Of a stretch of 64,000 nt of DNA, positions 9,464 through 17,723 are shown piece by piece; position 1 is the stretch's first letter; each line of letters opens with the position of its first letter. The position numbers were made by a program, and so were the translations under genes. The stretch comes from Microbacterium saperdae (GTDB lineage: Bacteria; Actinomycetota; Actinomycetes; Actinomycetales; Microbacteriaceae). The stretch lies in NCBI RefSeq assembly GCF_006716345.1, contig NZ_VFOX01000001.1, positions 2,418,001-2,482,000 of the forward strand, given 5' to 3'. The notes below the pieces were generated by a model, which was given only the letters and a program-made list of their open reading frames with translations, ran no database searches and was not told the origin of the DNA.

Positions 9464-10684
9464 TCAGCGGGCATCGTTCCAGTCTCCCATGTGATCACTG
9501 GACGTCGCTGTCGCGACGCCCAGGAAAGCAGCCAGCACTTCGGCGGAACGCGCACCGGAGTGCACCTCCGCGACGAAGGCGGGTCCGTCGTCGGCGACCG
9601 CCAGCGCGTCCTCGCGATCGGCGACGATGCCGCGCAGGACGCTCTCCAGATCGGCCGAGGTCGCCTCGATCACCGGAAGAGTCCGTCCGGTGATCGCGTG
9701 CACGCGCTCGCGCACCTCCGGGGAGACGTGGCTCACGACCACTCGCCCGCTGGCCATCGCCTCGCACGCGGCGACGCCGTAGATGCCGAGCGAGAACTGG
9801 TCGAGCACGATGTCCGCCGCGCCGTACACCTCCGGCATCTGAGCGGCGGAGACCCCGTGCACCTCGCGATACTCGATGATCTTCTCGTCATCCAGGCGCC
9901 GCATGACCTCGGCGATCAGCGGCGTCCCCTTCAATCCGGCCCTGCTGGGCGCGTGGATCACGACAGGACGACTTCGCTGCAACGCGCGCACGGGCGCGGC
10001 GTCCGCCCAGACACGCGCATCCACGACGACCGGGAGCCACTGCGCATCGGGGGCGAAGGACAGCAGGTCGGGAGTGGACACCAGACTGGGGAGGCCGGAG
10101 GTCCGCATCAGGCGGCCGTTCGCCGCGGCGATGGCCTCCAGCCTCGCCTGCTCCGGATACGTCCCGTCGAGGAACGGCGAGTCCGCCTCCATCTCCCGAT
10201 GCACGCTCGGCAGCCGGATGTCGCTGCCGTGCCAGAGCAGGCCCACCTGCACACCCTGCCGGGTCAGGTGGGCGACGTCGACCTCGGCCGTCGCTCCCCC
10301 GCCCAACAGCGCACGCCCCGATTCCACGAGGACATGCGTGAAACGTTGTTCGACGGCGCGCCTCTGGGTCCGCTGCCAGCGCCGGTTCTCCACGAAGTAC
10401 GCGGTCGACACCGAGTGATCAGCCGGGTAGGCGAAGACATCCTGCGCCCCTCGGTACATGAAGTTCATCGCGGAGACACCCGGGATGCGATCGGCGGCCC
10501 GCGCCCACGCGAAACCCTGACCTGCCGAGTTCACGGGGCCGATCAGGAGGCGCACCGGTGCGTCGGCGGGCCGCGACACCCCCGCCGCTCGGAAGGCGGT
10601 GCGACGCCAGGGAAGCACCCTCTCCGCGATCGGGTCCGGTATCACCGCGACCACAGCCCTCTTGAGCCGAGCGATAGCGCTCAT
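9464..10684 (-). CDS. Glycosyltransferase-like protein (GT4/GT-B fold)
   Basis: A 406-residue protein of probable GT-B fold. The N-terminus (MSAIARLKRAVVAVIPDPIA) is followed by a variable acceptor half containing WHGSDIRLPS. The C-terminal half has AADIVLDQFSLGIYGVAACEAMASGR followed by VVVSHVSPE, the typical donor-site pattern of family 4 enzymes, with the Glu in ACEAMASG. Ends in the short tail HMGDWNDAR. It sits 16 bp after the dehydrogenase gene, without overlap. The exact sugar is unknown. Confidence 0.78.
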   Translation of the reverse strand: MSAIARLKRAVVAVIPDPIAERVLPWRRTAFRAAGVSRPADAPVRLLIGPVNSAGQGFAWARAADRIPGVSAMNFMYRGAQDVFAYPADHSVSTAYFVENRRWQRTQRRAVEQRFTHVLVESGRALLGGGATAEVDVAHLTRQGVQVGLLWHGSDIRLPSVHREMEADSPFLDGTYPEQARLEAIAAANGRLMRTSGLPSLVSTPDLLSFAPDAQWLPVVVDARVWADAAPVRALQRSRPVVIHAPSRAGLKGTPLIAEVMRRLDDEKIIEYREVHGVSAAQMPEVYGAADIVLDQFSLGIYGVAACEAMASGRVVVSHVSPEVRERVHAITGRTLPVIEATSADLESVLRGIVADREDALAVADDGPAFVAEVHSGARSAEVLAAFLGVATATSSDHMGDWNDAR

Positions 10685-10700
10685 GCCGGTGTCGACGGCC

Positions 10701-11693
10701 TCAGCCGGAGACGAGCGAGACGGAGTCTCCGCTGCGGGCCGACTCGAGCGCGGCTTCCACGACGGCGAGCGTCCTCAGGCCCTGCTCCATGGTGACGACG
10801 TCGGTCTCGTGACCGAGCACAGCATCGCGGAAGGCCTCGTGCTCGACGCGCAGCGGCTCGCGCTTGGCGAACGCATAGCGCGTGACGTCTCCTTCTGAGA
10901 CCCCGCGGAACGACGACACGGACTCCCACTCGAGCGGGATGGTGCCGTTGGCATAGAAGGTGAGATCGCCGGTCGACGTGTCGGCGACGAAGGCTCCCTT
11001 CTCGCCGGTGACGAGAGTGACGCGCTCCTTCATCGGGCTGAGCCAGTTCACGATGTTGTTCACGATGACCCCGGATGCCGTGCGCCCGGTGATCGTGATC
11101 ATGTCCTCGTGCTCGCGACCGCTCTTGAAGGCGGTCTGCGCGAAGACTCGTTCGTAGTCGCTCTGCACGACCCACGCCGTGAGGTCGACATCATGCGATG
11201 CGAGGTCCTTCGCGACCCCGACGTCGGCGATGCGGGAGGGGAAGGGCCCCTGGCGCCGCGTCGCGACCTGATACACCGCGCCGAGCTCGCCCGCCTCGAT
11301 GCGACGGCGCAGCTCCTGAAGAGCGGGATTGAAGCGCTCGATGTGCCCGACAGCGCCCACGAGCCCTGCAGTGGCGAAGGCATCCACCATCCGCTGACCT
11401 GCATGGATGTCATGCGCGATGGGCTTCTCGACCAGCGTGTGGACGCCTGCAGCCGCAAGCTTGATCGCCGCGTCCTCGTGGAAGCGTGTGGGTACAGCCA
11501 CGACCGCGATGTCGATGCCCGCACCGATCAGCGCATCGATGTCGGGGAGGATCTCCAGGTCGCCTGCCACACCGTGCGGGTCGCCACCGGGATCGGCGAT
11601 CGCGACGAGGTCGACTCCCTCGATCTCGCGGAGCACCCGCGCATGGTGACGTCCCATCATCCCCACGCCGAGCAGGCCGGCGCGCAGGACCAT
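10701..11693 (-). CDS. Gfo/Idh/MocA oxidoreductase, likely UDP-HexNAc(A) 3-dehydrogenase (WbpB/GnnA-like)
   Basis: Predicted NAD(P)-dependent dehydrogenase of 330 residues that oxidises C3 of a UDP-amino sugar so the next enzyme can aminate it. The Rossmann start MVLRAGLLGVGMMGRHHA holds GxGxxG, and the EKP motif with Lys90 follows. HIERFNPA and the downstream ASHDVDL block resemble sugar-nucleotide 3-dehydrogenases. The ATG shares one base with the TGA of the aminotransferase gene (11693-11695), and the acetyltransferase precedes that, reproducing the wbpB-wbpE-wbpD set. Whether the substrate is the uronic acid (WbpB) or plain UDP-GlcNAc (GnnA) cannot be told; no 6-dehydrogenase is in the window. 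Confidence 0.87.
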   Translation of the reverse strand: MVLRAGLLGVGMMGRHHARVLREIEGVDLVAIADPGGDPHGVAGDLEILPDIDALIGAGIDIAVVAVPTRFHEDAAIKLAAAGVHTLVEKPIAHDIHAGQRMVDAFATAGLVGAVGHIERFNPALQELRRRIEAGELGAVYQVATRRQGPFPSRIADVGVAKDLASHDVDLTAWVVQSDYERVFAQTAFKSGREHEDMITITGRTASGVIVNNIVNWLSPMKERVTLVTGEKGAFVADTSTGDLTFYANGTIPLEWESVSSFRGVSEGDVTRYAFAKREPLRVEHEAFRDAVLGHETDVVTMEQGLRTLAVVEAALESARSGDSVSLVSG

Positions 11694-12790
11694 CAGGCGC
11701 CTGCCTTCGCGACGGCGTTCACGGCGGCCACGATGCGCTCGAGGTCGTCCTGGCTCAGCGAAGGATGCACGGGAAGCGAGGCGACCTCACGGGCCGCGCG
11801 CTCGGTCACGGGAAGGTCGAGCCCCGGGGCGAAATGCGTCAGCGAGGGCAGACGGTGGTTCGGGATCGGGTAGTACACACCCGCGCCCACGTTGTACTCG
11901 TTCTTCAGCGCGGCGACGAAGCCGTCCCGGTCCTCGGGCACGCGGATCGTGTACTGGTGGTAGACGTGCACGGCGCCTTCGGCCACGGGCGGCACGACGA
12001 CGCCCGCGAGATTCGCGTCGAGGAACGCGGCGTTGGCCTGACGCGTCCGGGTCCACGCATCGACCTTGGTCAGCTGCACACGACCGATCGCCGCATGGAT
12101 GTCGGTCATGCGGGCGTTGAAGCCGATGACCTCGTTCTCGTACTGACGCTCCATGCCCTGGTTGCGCAGGAGCTTCACCCGACGAGCGATCTCATCCGTC
12201 GCCGTCGTGACCATGCCGCCTTCGCCGCTGGTCATGTTCTTCGTCGGGTAGAGGCTGAACATCGCGAATTCGCCGAACGATCCGACCGGTCGCCCGTCGA
12301 GAGACGCACCGTGGGCCTGCGCTGCATCTTCGTAGAGGGCGACACCGCGCTCGGCGGCCAGAGCCTCGAGCTCACGCATGCGAGCCGGGTGGCCGTACAG
12401 GTGGACGGGGAGGATGCCCTTCGTGCGCGGAGTGATCGCCGCGGCGACGGCTTCGGGGTCGAGCGTGAACGTGTCGGGCTCGATGTCGACGAAGACCGGG
12501 GTTCCACCCGTGAGCGCCACCGAGTTCCCGGTCGCCGCGAACGTGAACGAGGGCACGATGACCTCGTCGCCGGCGCCGACACCGGCAGCCAGCAGTCCGA
12601 GGTGCAATCCGGCCGTTCCGGAGTTGACCGCCACGGACGGACGTCCCGGCACGAAGTGCTCCGAGAACTCCGCCTCGAACGCCGCGACCTCGGGGCCTTG
12701 CGCGACCATGCCGCTGCGCATCACACGATCTACTGCCGCGCGCTCCTCATCTCCGATGATGGGCTTTGCGGGGGGAATGAACTCGCTCAC
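11693..12790 (-). CDS. DegT/DnrJ/EryC1/StrS aminotransferase (WbpE-like)
   Basis: PLP-dependent sugar aminotransferase of 365 residues that converts a 3-keto sugar nucleotide to the 3-amino sugar, usually using glutamate. It begins VSEFIPPAKPIIGDEE and contains NSGTAGLHLGLLA (phosphate loop), EDAAQAHGA with the cofactor aspartate, and FSLYPTKNMTSGEGG, where Lys184 is the expected Schiff-base lysine. Family length is 360-400, so it is complete. The GTG at 12790 is chosen because it overlaps the upstream TGA as GTGA; the longer open frame upstream is antisense to nothing recognisable and overlaps the acetyltransferase. Works between the dehydrogenase and the N-acetyltransferase. Confidence 0.92.
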   Translation of the reverse strand: MSEFIPPAKPIIGDEERAAVDRVMRSGMVAQGPEVAAFEAEFSEHFVPGRPSVAVNSGTAGLHLGLLAAGVGAGDEVIVPSFTFAATGNSVALTGGTPVFVDIEPDTFTLDPEAVAAAITPRTKGILPVHLYGHPARMRELEALAAERGVALYEDAAQAHGASLDGRPVGSFGEFAMFSLYPTKNMTSGEGGMVTTATDEIARRVKLLRNQGMERQYENEVIGFNARMTDIHAAIGRVQLTKVDAWTRTRQANAAFLDANLAGVVVPPVAEGAVHVYHQYTIRVPEDRDGFVAALKNEYNVGAGVYYPIPNHRLPSLTHFAPGLDLPVTERAAREVASLPVHPSLSQDDLERIVAAVNAVAKAGA

Positions 12791-13398
12791 ACGGTCTCCT
12801 TGATCAGTGTTCCATCGGTCTCGGTATAGTGCGCACCGGTACTCGGGCACACCCAGGTGCCATCCGCATCGCCGGGGACGAGCGGAACGCCCGACTCCCC
12901 CACCCAGCCGATTCTGCGCGCCGGGACCCCGGCGACCAGCGCATAGGCAGGGACGTCCTTGACCACGACGGCTCCGGCGGCGACCGTCGCCCAGGCACCG
13001 ATCGTCACCGGAGCGACGCATGTCGCCCTGGCCCCGATCGCGGCACCGGTCTCGATCGTCACGCCGACCGGTTCCCAATCGTGCGCACTCTTGATCGAGC
13101 CGTCGGCGTTGATGGCACGCGGGTAGGTGTCGTTGGTCAGCACGACGGCGGGGCCGATGAAGACACCGTCGCCGAGCTTGGCGGGTTCGTAGACGAGGGC
13201 GTAGTTCTGCACCTTGCAGTTGTCCCCCATGATCACGCCGGTTCCGATGTAGGCGCCGCGGCCGACGATGCAGTTCGCACCGATCTGCGCGTCCTCGCGG
13301 ACCTGTGCGAGGTGCCAGATGGAGGAGCCGTCGCCGATCGAGGCGTCAGCGGAGACGTCGGCGGAGTCGACGATCCGCACATTGCCGGTGTTGGTCAC
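12787..13398 (-). CDS. Left-handed beta-helix N-acetyltransferase (WbpD-like)
   Basis: A 203-residue hexapeptide-repeat acyltransferase, expected to be a trimer that acetylates the new 3-amino group with acetyl-CoA. The repeats run from about residue 10 to 160, including ADASIGDGSSIW, ANCIVGRGAYIGTGV and IGAWATVAAGAVVVKDV, ending in the typical VAGVPARRIGWVGE cap. The N-terminal placement of SSIWH and FIGPAVVLTNDTYPR agrees with WbpD/WlbB enzymes. GTG start at 13398 overlaps the upstream gene as GTGA. The short C-terminal piece after the cap contains CPSTGAHY, as seen in relatives. Confidence 0.9.
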   Translation of the reverse strand: MTNTGNVRIVDSADVSADASIGDGSSIWHLAQVREDAQIGANCIVGRGAYIGTGVIMGDNCKVQNYALVYEPAKLGDGVFIGPAVVLTNDTYPRAINADGSIKSAHDWEPVGVTIETGAAIGARATCVAPVTIGAWATVAAGAVVVKDVPAYALVAGVPARRIGWVGESGVPLVPGDADGTWVCPSTGAHYTETDGTLIKETV

Positions 13399-14627
13399 GA
13401 AACTGGCCTTCCATCGGGTCCGGAATGCGCGCGTCGCGCATCCTCGATCTTAGTCGTCCGCTCGTGACGAACCTGCGAGACGACTGCCGCCACTCTGGCG
13501 GCCACCGCCGTCAACGACACGTTGTCCCTCGCCCACGACGCGCGCACCCGGCGTCGTTCCTCGGTACGCCCGGTCTCGGCCTCGGAGAGCAGCACCCTCA
13601 TCGCGGCCGCGACCGCATCGGCGTCGAAATCGACGGCGAGCCCGAGATCCGCGTCCTTCACGAGCCGGGAACCGGTCTCGGGGCCCGCGAAGAGGACGGG
13701 AGTGCCGACGGCCGCCGCCGCGTAGGTCTTGGTCGGTCGGGCGAAGTCGTAGCCGATGCCGGGCACGATGCTCACGAGCGACGCGACCGCCCCGCGGATC
13801 CACCCCGCTGACTGCGCCGGGCTCACCACACCGCCGAAATCGATGCGACCGGGCACGATCGACTCGGCGAGCGCGCGCAGGTCCTGTTCGACTGCGCCTT
13901 GCCCGAAGAACTTGACACGCACGTCCGGATTCTCGGAGGCGATCTGCGCGAAGGCACGGATGAAGACGTCCGGACGCTGCCATTCCGACATCGTCCCGGT
14001 GTAGACGAAGTAGCGCCCGGCTCCGTCGGGGACCGTGGCTTCGGGCGTGAAGACGGCCGTGTCGATGCCGTTGCCCACCGTGGCGATGCGATCCGGGTCG
14101 GCATCGAGCACGAGGAGACGCTCGGTCACCTCGTCGGACACGGAGATGATCGCGGCGGCACGGCGCAGTACCGCGCGCTCCATCCAGCGCATCACTCCGA
14201 CGACCGGCTTCGGCGCCCCCATCGAGATGACGCCGTCCGTCCACACATCCGCGGCGTAGTAGACGACGGGCTTGCGCCGCATCGCGGCGACCAGAGAGGC
14301 GACGATACCCGTGGTCGGAGGGGACTCCGCGATCACCACGTCGAAGCGGGAGAACAGCAGGCGCGGCAGAAGCGGAACGTCGTAGCTCATGTACTGGACG
14401 TAGCCGCGCACGTTCCCGCCGCGGTCGCGGAGGACCGGCCACCTGCGCACGTCGACCCCAGGGGCATCTGCCGCCGCAGGCGCGTGCGAGGGAGGTCTCG
14501 TGGTGAGGACGGCGATGTCGCCCTGCGCACGCAGCGCCTCAGCCAGCGCTCCGAGCCGGAAGGCGCCGGCGCTCACTTCCGGGGGGAACAGACGTGAGGC
14601 GATGATGGCGCGGGCCGGCCGGCTCAC
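13395..14627 (-). CDS. Glycosyltransferase family 4
   Basis: A 410-residue GT4 enzyme beginning (GTG) MSRPARAIIASRLFPPEVSA. The N-terminal domain has the acceptor-side GAFRLGALAEALR loop, and the C-terminal domain has YFVYTGTMSEWQRPD and a late KTYAAAAVGTPVLFAGPETG donor site. In this subfamily the usual catalytic E(X7)E is weak, which makes the sugar impossible to predict. Coupled by GTGA overlaps at both ends, between the DUF2304 and acetyltransferase genes. Cytoplasmic, no membrane helices. Confidence 0.85.
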   Translation of the reverse strand: MSRPARAIIASRLFPPEVSAGAFRLGALAEALRAQGDIAVLTTRPPSHAPAAADAPGVDVRRWPVLRDRGGNVRGYVQYMSYDVPLLPRLLFSRFDVVIAESPPTTGIVASLVAAMRRKPVVYYAADVWTDGVISMGAPKPVVGVMRWMERAVLRRAAAIISVSDEVTERLLVLDADPDRIATVGNGIDTAVFTPEATVPDGAGRYFVYTGTMSEWQRPDVFIRAFAQIASENPDVRVKFFGQGAVEQDLRALAESIVPGRIDFGGVVSPAQSAGWIRGAVASLVSIVPGIGYDFARPTKTYAAAAVGTPVLFAGPETGSRLVKDADLGLAVDFDADAVAAAMRVLLSEAETGRTEERRRVRASWARDNVSLTAVAARVAAVVSQVRHERTTKIEDARRAHSGPDGRPVS

Positions 14628-15028
14628 GGCGCGACTCCCCCGTCGTCGTCACCGTCGGTGTGCGCACCGAGGTCGGCGATCCGTGCCTCGAGAGCCTGAA
14701 TGCGCTGCTCATGGAAGGCGGACTTCTCGGCGAGCGCCCGCATCTTCTCCTCCGTGCGGGTCAACTCCGCGCCGTACTGCAGGCTCACCAGGAAGAGCAG
14801 ACCGATCGCGACGAAGAAGACCAGGTTGATGGGCAGGGCGACGCCGAGCACGCGTGCCACCCAGGTGAGCGTCTGGGGGAACACGGCGAGGACGAGCGCG
14901 AGCAGACCTCCCACGAACCACCACACGGCGTGCCGCTCGCGAAGGGTTCCCCTGCGCATGAGCTCGATGATCGCGAACAACGCGAGAAGCGCTGCGACGA
15001 TACCGAACGCGTAAGTGATCGGGCTCAT
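14624..15028 (-). CDS. DUF2304 small membrane protein
   Basis: A 134-residue membrane protein with three predicted helices (about residues 5-22, 35-53 and 68-85) followed by a charged coiled-coil-like tail (RTEEKMRALAEKSAFHEQR) and an acidic end. It matches the DUF2304 pattern, including HAVWWFVGG. DUF2304 genes are commonly paired with a DPM1-like GT2, exactly as here: the GT2 at 15025-15753 overlaps it by ATGA. A role as membrane partner or lipid-linked sugar flippase subunit is inferred from context only. Start ATG at 15028 chosen from the overlap. Confidence 0.85.
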   Translation of the reverse strand: MSPITYAFGIVAALLALFAIIELMRRGTLRERHAVWWFVGGLLALVLAVFPQTLTWVARVLGVALPINLVFFVAIGLLFLVSLQYGAELTRTEEKMRALAEKSAFHEQRIQALEARIADLGAHTDGDDDGGVAP

Positions 15029-15753
15029 CGCACTCCTTCGATCGGGGTGCGCGGACGCAGCATGGCCAGCAGGAACGCCGCACACGCGCGCGTGAGGTAC
15101 ACCGCAGCCTTCCACGGTCGGTGCGACGGCTCGCCTCCCTGCCGCTGGCGCATCGCGACGGGAACCTGCCTGATCGTGAGTCCGGCCCGCGCGCCGATCA
15201 CCAGCGCTTCGATCGTGTCTCCGAGGTACTCGGCCGGGAAGTTGTCCGCGAAGAGTGCCACCGCCCGGGGGCCTGCCGCCTTGAAGCCGCTGGTGACATC
15301 CGTCAGGCGGGTGCGAGCGACACGGCTCATGACCGTCGCCAGCACACGCATCGCCCAACGGCGGGGTCCGCGCACGCCGTAGTCGCCGATCCCCGCGAAC
15401 CGCGCGCCGATCACGAGGTCGGCCTCGTCCAGCCCCTCGAGCAACTGCAGGATCGCGGAGGGATCATGCTGCCCGTCGGCATCGACCTGGACGACGGTGC
15501 GGTAGTCATGCGCCCGGGCGAACCGGAAGCCCGTGCGCATCGCACCGCCGACCCCGAGGTTGTACGGCAGTGAGAGCACGATCGCTCCCGCAGCGGCGGC
15601 CCGTTCCGCTGTGCGATCGGAAGAACCGTCGTCGACGACGAGACACCGGGCGGAGGGGACGGCCGAGACGACGGCACGAACGACCTCGCCGACGGAGTCT
15701 TCTTCGTTCAGCGCCGGAATGACGACGAGAACGGACGGATCAATCGAGCGCAT
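15025..15753 (-). CDS. GT2, polyprenyl/dolichyl-phosphate sugar transferase-like
   Basis: A 242-residue GT-A enzyme resembling dolichyl-phosphate mannose synthase catalytic domains. It starts MRSIDPSVLVVIPALNEEDS and shows LVVDDGSSDRTAE, VQVDADGQHDP (metal-binding DXD region near residue 90) and FAGIGDYGVRGPRR. There is no C-terminal transmembrane domain; the neighbouring DUF2304 protein may provide membrane attachment. It probably charges a polyprenyl phosphate with a sugar for use on the outer face. The ATG at 15753 is the first start of the conserved domain; longer open frame upstream is antisense noise over the DUF6541 gene, which ends 32 bp earlier. Confidence 0.88.
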   Translation of the reverse strand: MRSIDPSVLVVIPALNEEDSVGEVVRAVVSAVPSARCLVVDDGSSDRTAERAAAAGAIVLSLPYNLGVGGAMRTGFRFARAHDYRTVVQVDADGQHDPSAILQLLEGLDEADLVIGARFAGIGDYGVRGPRRWAMRVLATVMSRVARTRLTDVTSGFKAAGPRAVALFADNFPAEYLGDTIEALVIGARAGLTIRQVPVAMRQRQGGEPSHRPWKAAVYLTRACAAFLLAMLRPRTPIEGVR

Positions 15754-15785
15754 CGACTGCGATCTTACCGATGCCGACGTCGAGC

Positions 15786-17723
15786 TCATCGAGAGCACGC
15801 TGTGATTCGCCAGAGTGAGACGTCTCCGACCTCCGCGACCTTGTCGAATCCGGTCTGGCCGTCGAAGTCGGTGAAGCCCGGCATCTCGTAACGACCGGGT
15901 CCCGCCTCCCCCGGGCCGAAGTCGAGCACGTACTGCGGATCCGCGTAGGCCTGCAGGGCCTCGCAGACCGAGCTGTCGGTGCCGGCATCGCGCAGCCCCT
16001 CGGCGAGCACCTCCCAGGTCGCAGTCCGTGGCGCAGACCACGTGCGCGGGTACACATCGACCCCGCTCAGCATGTAGCCGAATCCGGCTCCGGTCGAGGG
16101 ATTGCTGATGACACGCTCGCCCGGGGCCACGAAATCGTCCAGCGACTCCAGGAGCTGGCGTTCGTCCGGGGTGAGGAAGCTGTCGTCGACGGCGACATAG
16201 CGCGATTCGCGGTCGAAAGTGGCCTCGAGGAACGCCGGCATCGCGACGGGACGGACCAGCACCAGGACGATCATGAACAGCGTGGCCACGGCGATGCCGA
16301 CCGTCTCGGGGGTCACCCGCGACGAGGGGGCTGCGCCGGAGCGACGACGCACCCTCGAGGCGACTGCTGCGATGAGGGCGTCGAGACCGATCGCGGCCAA
16401 GGGGATCACGACGATCGGTGCGAGTGCGGCGATCCGATACGGATCGGCGTACCAGGCGCCCAGGATGTTGACCCTCACGAGCGGCGCGCCGATGGCGGCG
16501 ACGAGCACATACAGAAGAGAGATGCCGGCCCACGCGAAGACGAACCACCGCAGAGCACGCACGCGCCAGGCGACGACGAGCCCGACCAGCATCAGGACGC
16601 TCACCCCCACCGCGAACGGCACGCGGAGCTGACCGTTCAGCAGGACGTCGAGGAACACTTCGACCTTGCCCCGGAACGGCGGCCAGTGCGACCCGCTTGT
16701 ACCGCGAGAGAGCACGACCCAGATCACCGCGAGAGCGATCCAGGACACCACGATGACCACCCATCGGCGCGAACGGGCGAGACGTTCGTCCCGCGCGACG
16801 CGCGCCGTGATCCAGACCAGCACGATCGCCGCCCAGGGAAGCAGTGCGGCCGGCTGCGACAGCGCGAGCGCACCGATGACGACGAGCACGAGGAGTGCTG
16901 CCCGGGCGAGTGGGCGCCACCGATCTCGGCCGTCCACCCACTGCGGCAAGGTCATCACGACGGCGATCGCCGCCGGGATCATCGCGGTCGACAGGGCGTT
17001 CGGGAACAGCACTCCCCACTGGAACATCAGCAACGGGAACGTCTGCAGCGCACTCGACAGGATCGCCGCGTAGGCAGCCACGGCATCGGACCCGGTCAGG
17101 ATGCGTGCGAGCCAGCTGATCCCCAGCGGCCAGATGAGCGCGCCGATCACCAGCGTCAGCATGTTCGCTGCGACCGGAATGCTGCTTCCGGTCATCGCCA
17201 CGATGAGAGAGGTCACGGCATGCCAGGCGGCCGGGTAGAACGAGCTGCCACCGATCACCTGGTTGACGTCCAGCGACGACGCGTTCGCGGTCTCCAGGAT
17301 GAAGCGCACGGCATTCATGTGGAAGACGGCGTCATTCGTCTGAGAGATTCCCGCGGGGTCGGTGATGTAGGTCGCGAGGCGCCAGATCCCGAGCAGGACA
17401 CCGATGACGAGCGCGGACGGCAGGAGCCATCGCGCTCGACTCGGTGCAGCGCTCAAGCGTCCACCCAGCGCACGTCCGATCAGGGCGGTGACGCCGATCA
17501 GGATCAGGATCGCGAGACCCCAGCTCAGCGGGGACCACCCCACCCCGATCATGCCGAGCGCGATCGCGACGGCAGCCGTCGCGAAGGTGCTGAAGAGGGG
17601 CGCCGCAGCGACCAGGGCGATCCCGCGCACCCCGAGCAGGTAGAGCGCGGCCGAACCGGGAACGAAGATCACCAGTGCCGCCACCAGCAGCACCGGCGCC
17701 TGCGCCACCCATTCGATGATCAC
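15786..17723 (-). CDS. DUF6541 polytopic membrane protein, possible GT-C-like enzyme
   Basis: A 645-residue integral membrane protein with roughly 12-14 hydrophobic helices over residues 1-500 and a periplasm-like C-terminal domain of about 130 residues rich in Asp and Gly. The long first outer loop (YITDPAGISQTNDAVFHMNAVRF) and overall layout match DUF6541, seen in actinobacterial polysaccharide loci and thought to resemble GT-C glycosyltransferases; activity is unproven. DAVFH could serve the role of the acidic first-loop motif of GT-C enzymes. GTG start overlaps the wzt stop as GTGA (17720-17723). Confidence 0.8.
   Translation of the reverse strand: MIIEWVAQAPVLLVAALVIFVPGSAALYLLGVRGIALVAAAPLFSTFATAAVAIALGMIGVGWSPLSWGLAILILIGVTALIGRALGGRLSAAPSRARWLLPSALVIGVLLGIWRLATYITDPAGISQTNDAVFHMNAVRFILETANASSLDVNQVIGGSSFYPAAWHAVTSLIVAMTGSSIPVAANMLTLVIGALIWPLGISWLARILTGSDAVAAYAAILSSALQTFPLLMFQWGVLFPNALSTAMIPAAIAVVMTLPQWVDGRDRWRPLARAALLVLVVIGALALSQPAALLPWAAIVLVWITARVARDERLARSRRWVVIVVSWIALAVIWVVLSRGTSGSHWPPFRGKVEVFLDVLLNGQLRVPFAVGVSVLMLVGLVVAWRVRALRWFVFAWAGISLLYVLVAAIGAPLVRVNILGAWYADPYRIAALAPIVVIPLAAIGLDALIAAVASRVRRRSGAAPSSRVTPETVGIAVATLFMIVLVLVRPVAMPAFLEATFDRESRYVAVDDSFLTPDERQLLESLDDFVAPGERVISNPSTGAGFGYMLSGVDVYPRTWSAPRTATWEVLAEGLRDAGTDSSVCEALQAYADPQYVLDFGPGEAGPGRYEMPGFTDFDGQTGFDKVAEVGDVSLWRITACSR

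Noticed and set aside
8324..10795. Plus-strand open frame of 823 codons
   Set aside because: Lies antisense to the ABC exporter and a glycosyltransferase; composition is His/Arg/Asp-rich with no motif.
15754..17019. N-terminal extension of the GT2 at 15025-15753
   Set aside because: The extension is an out-of-frame reading of the DUF6541 gene, which itself is a well-supported membrane protein.
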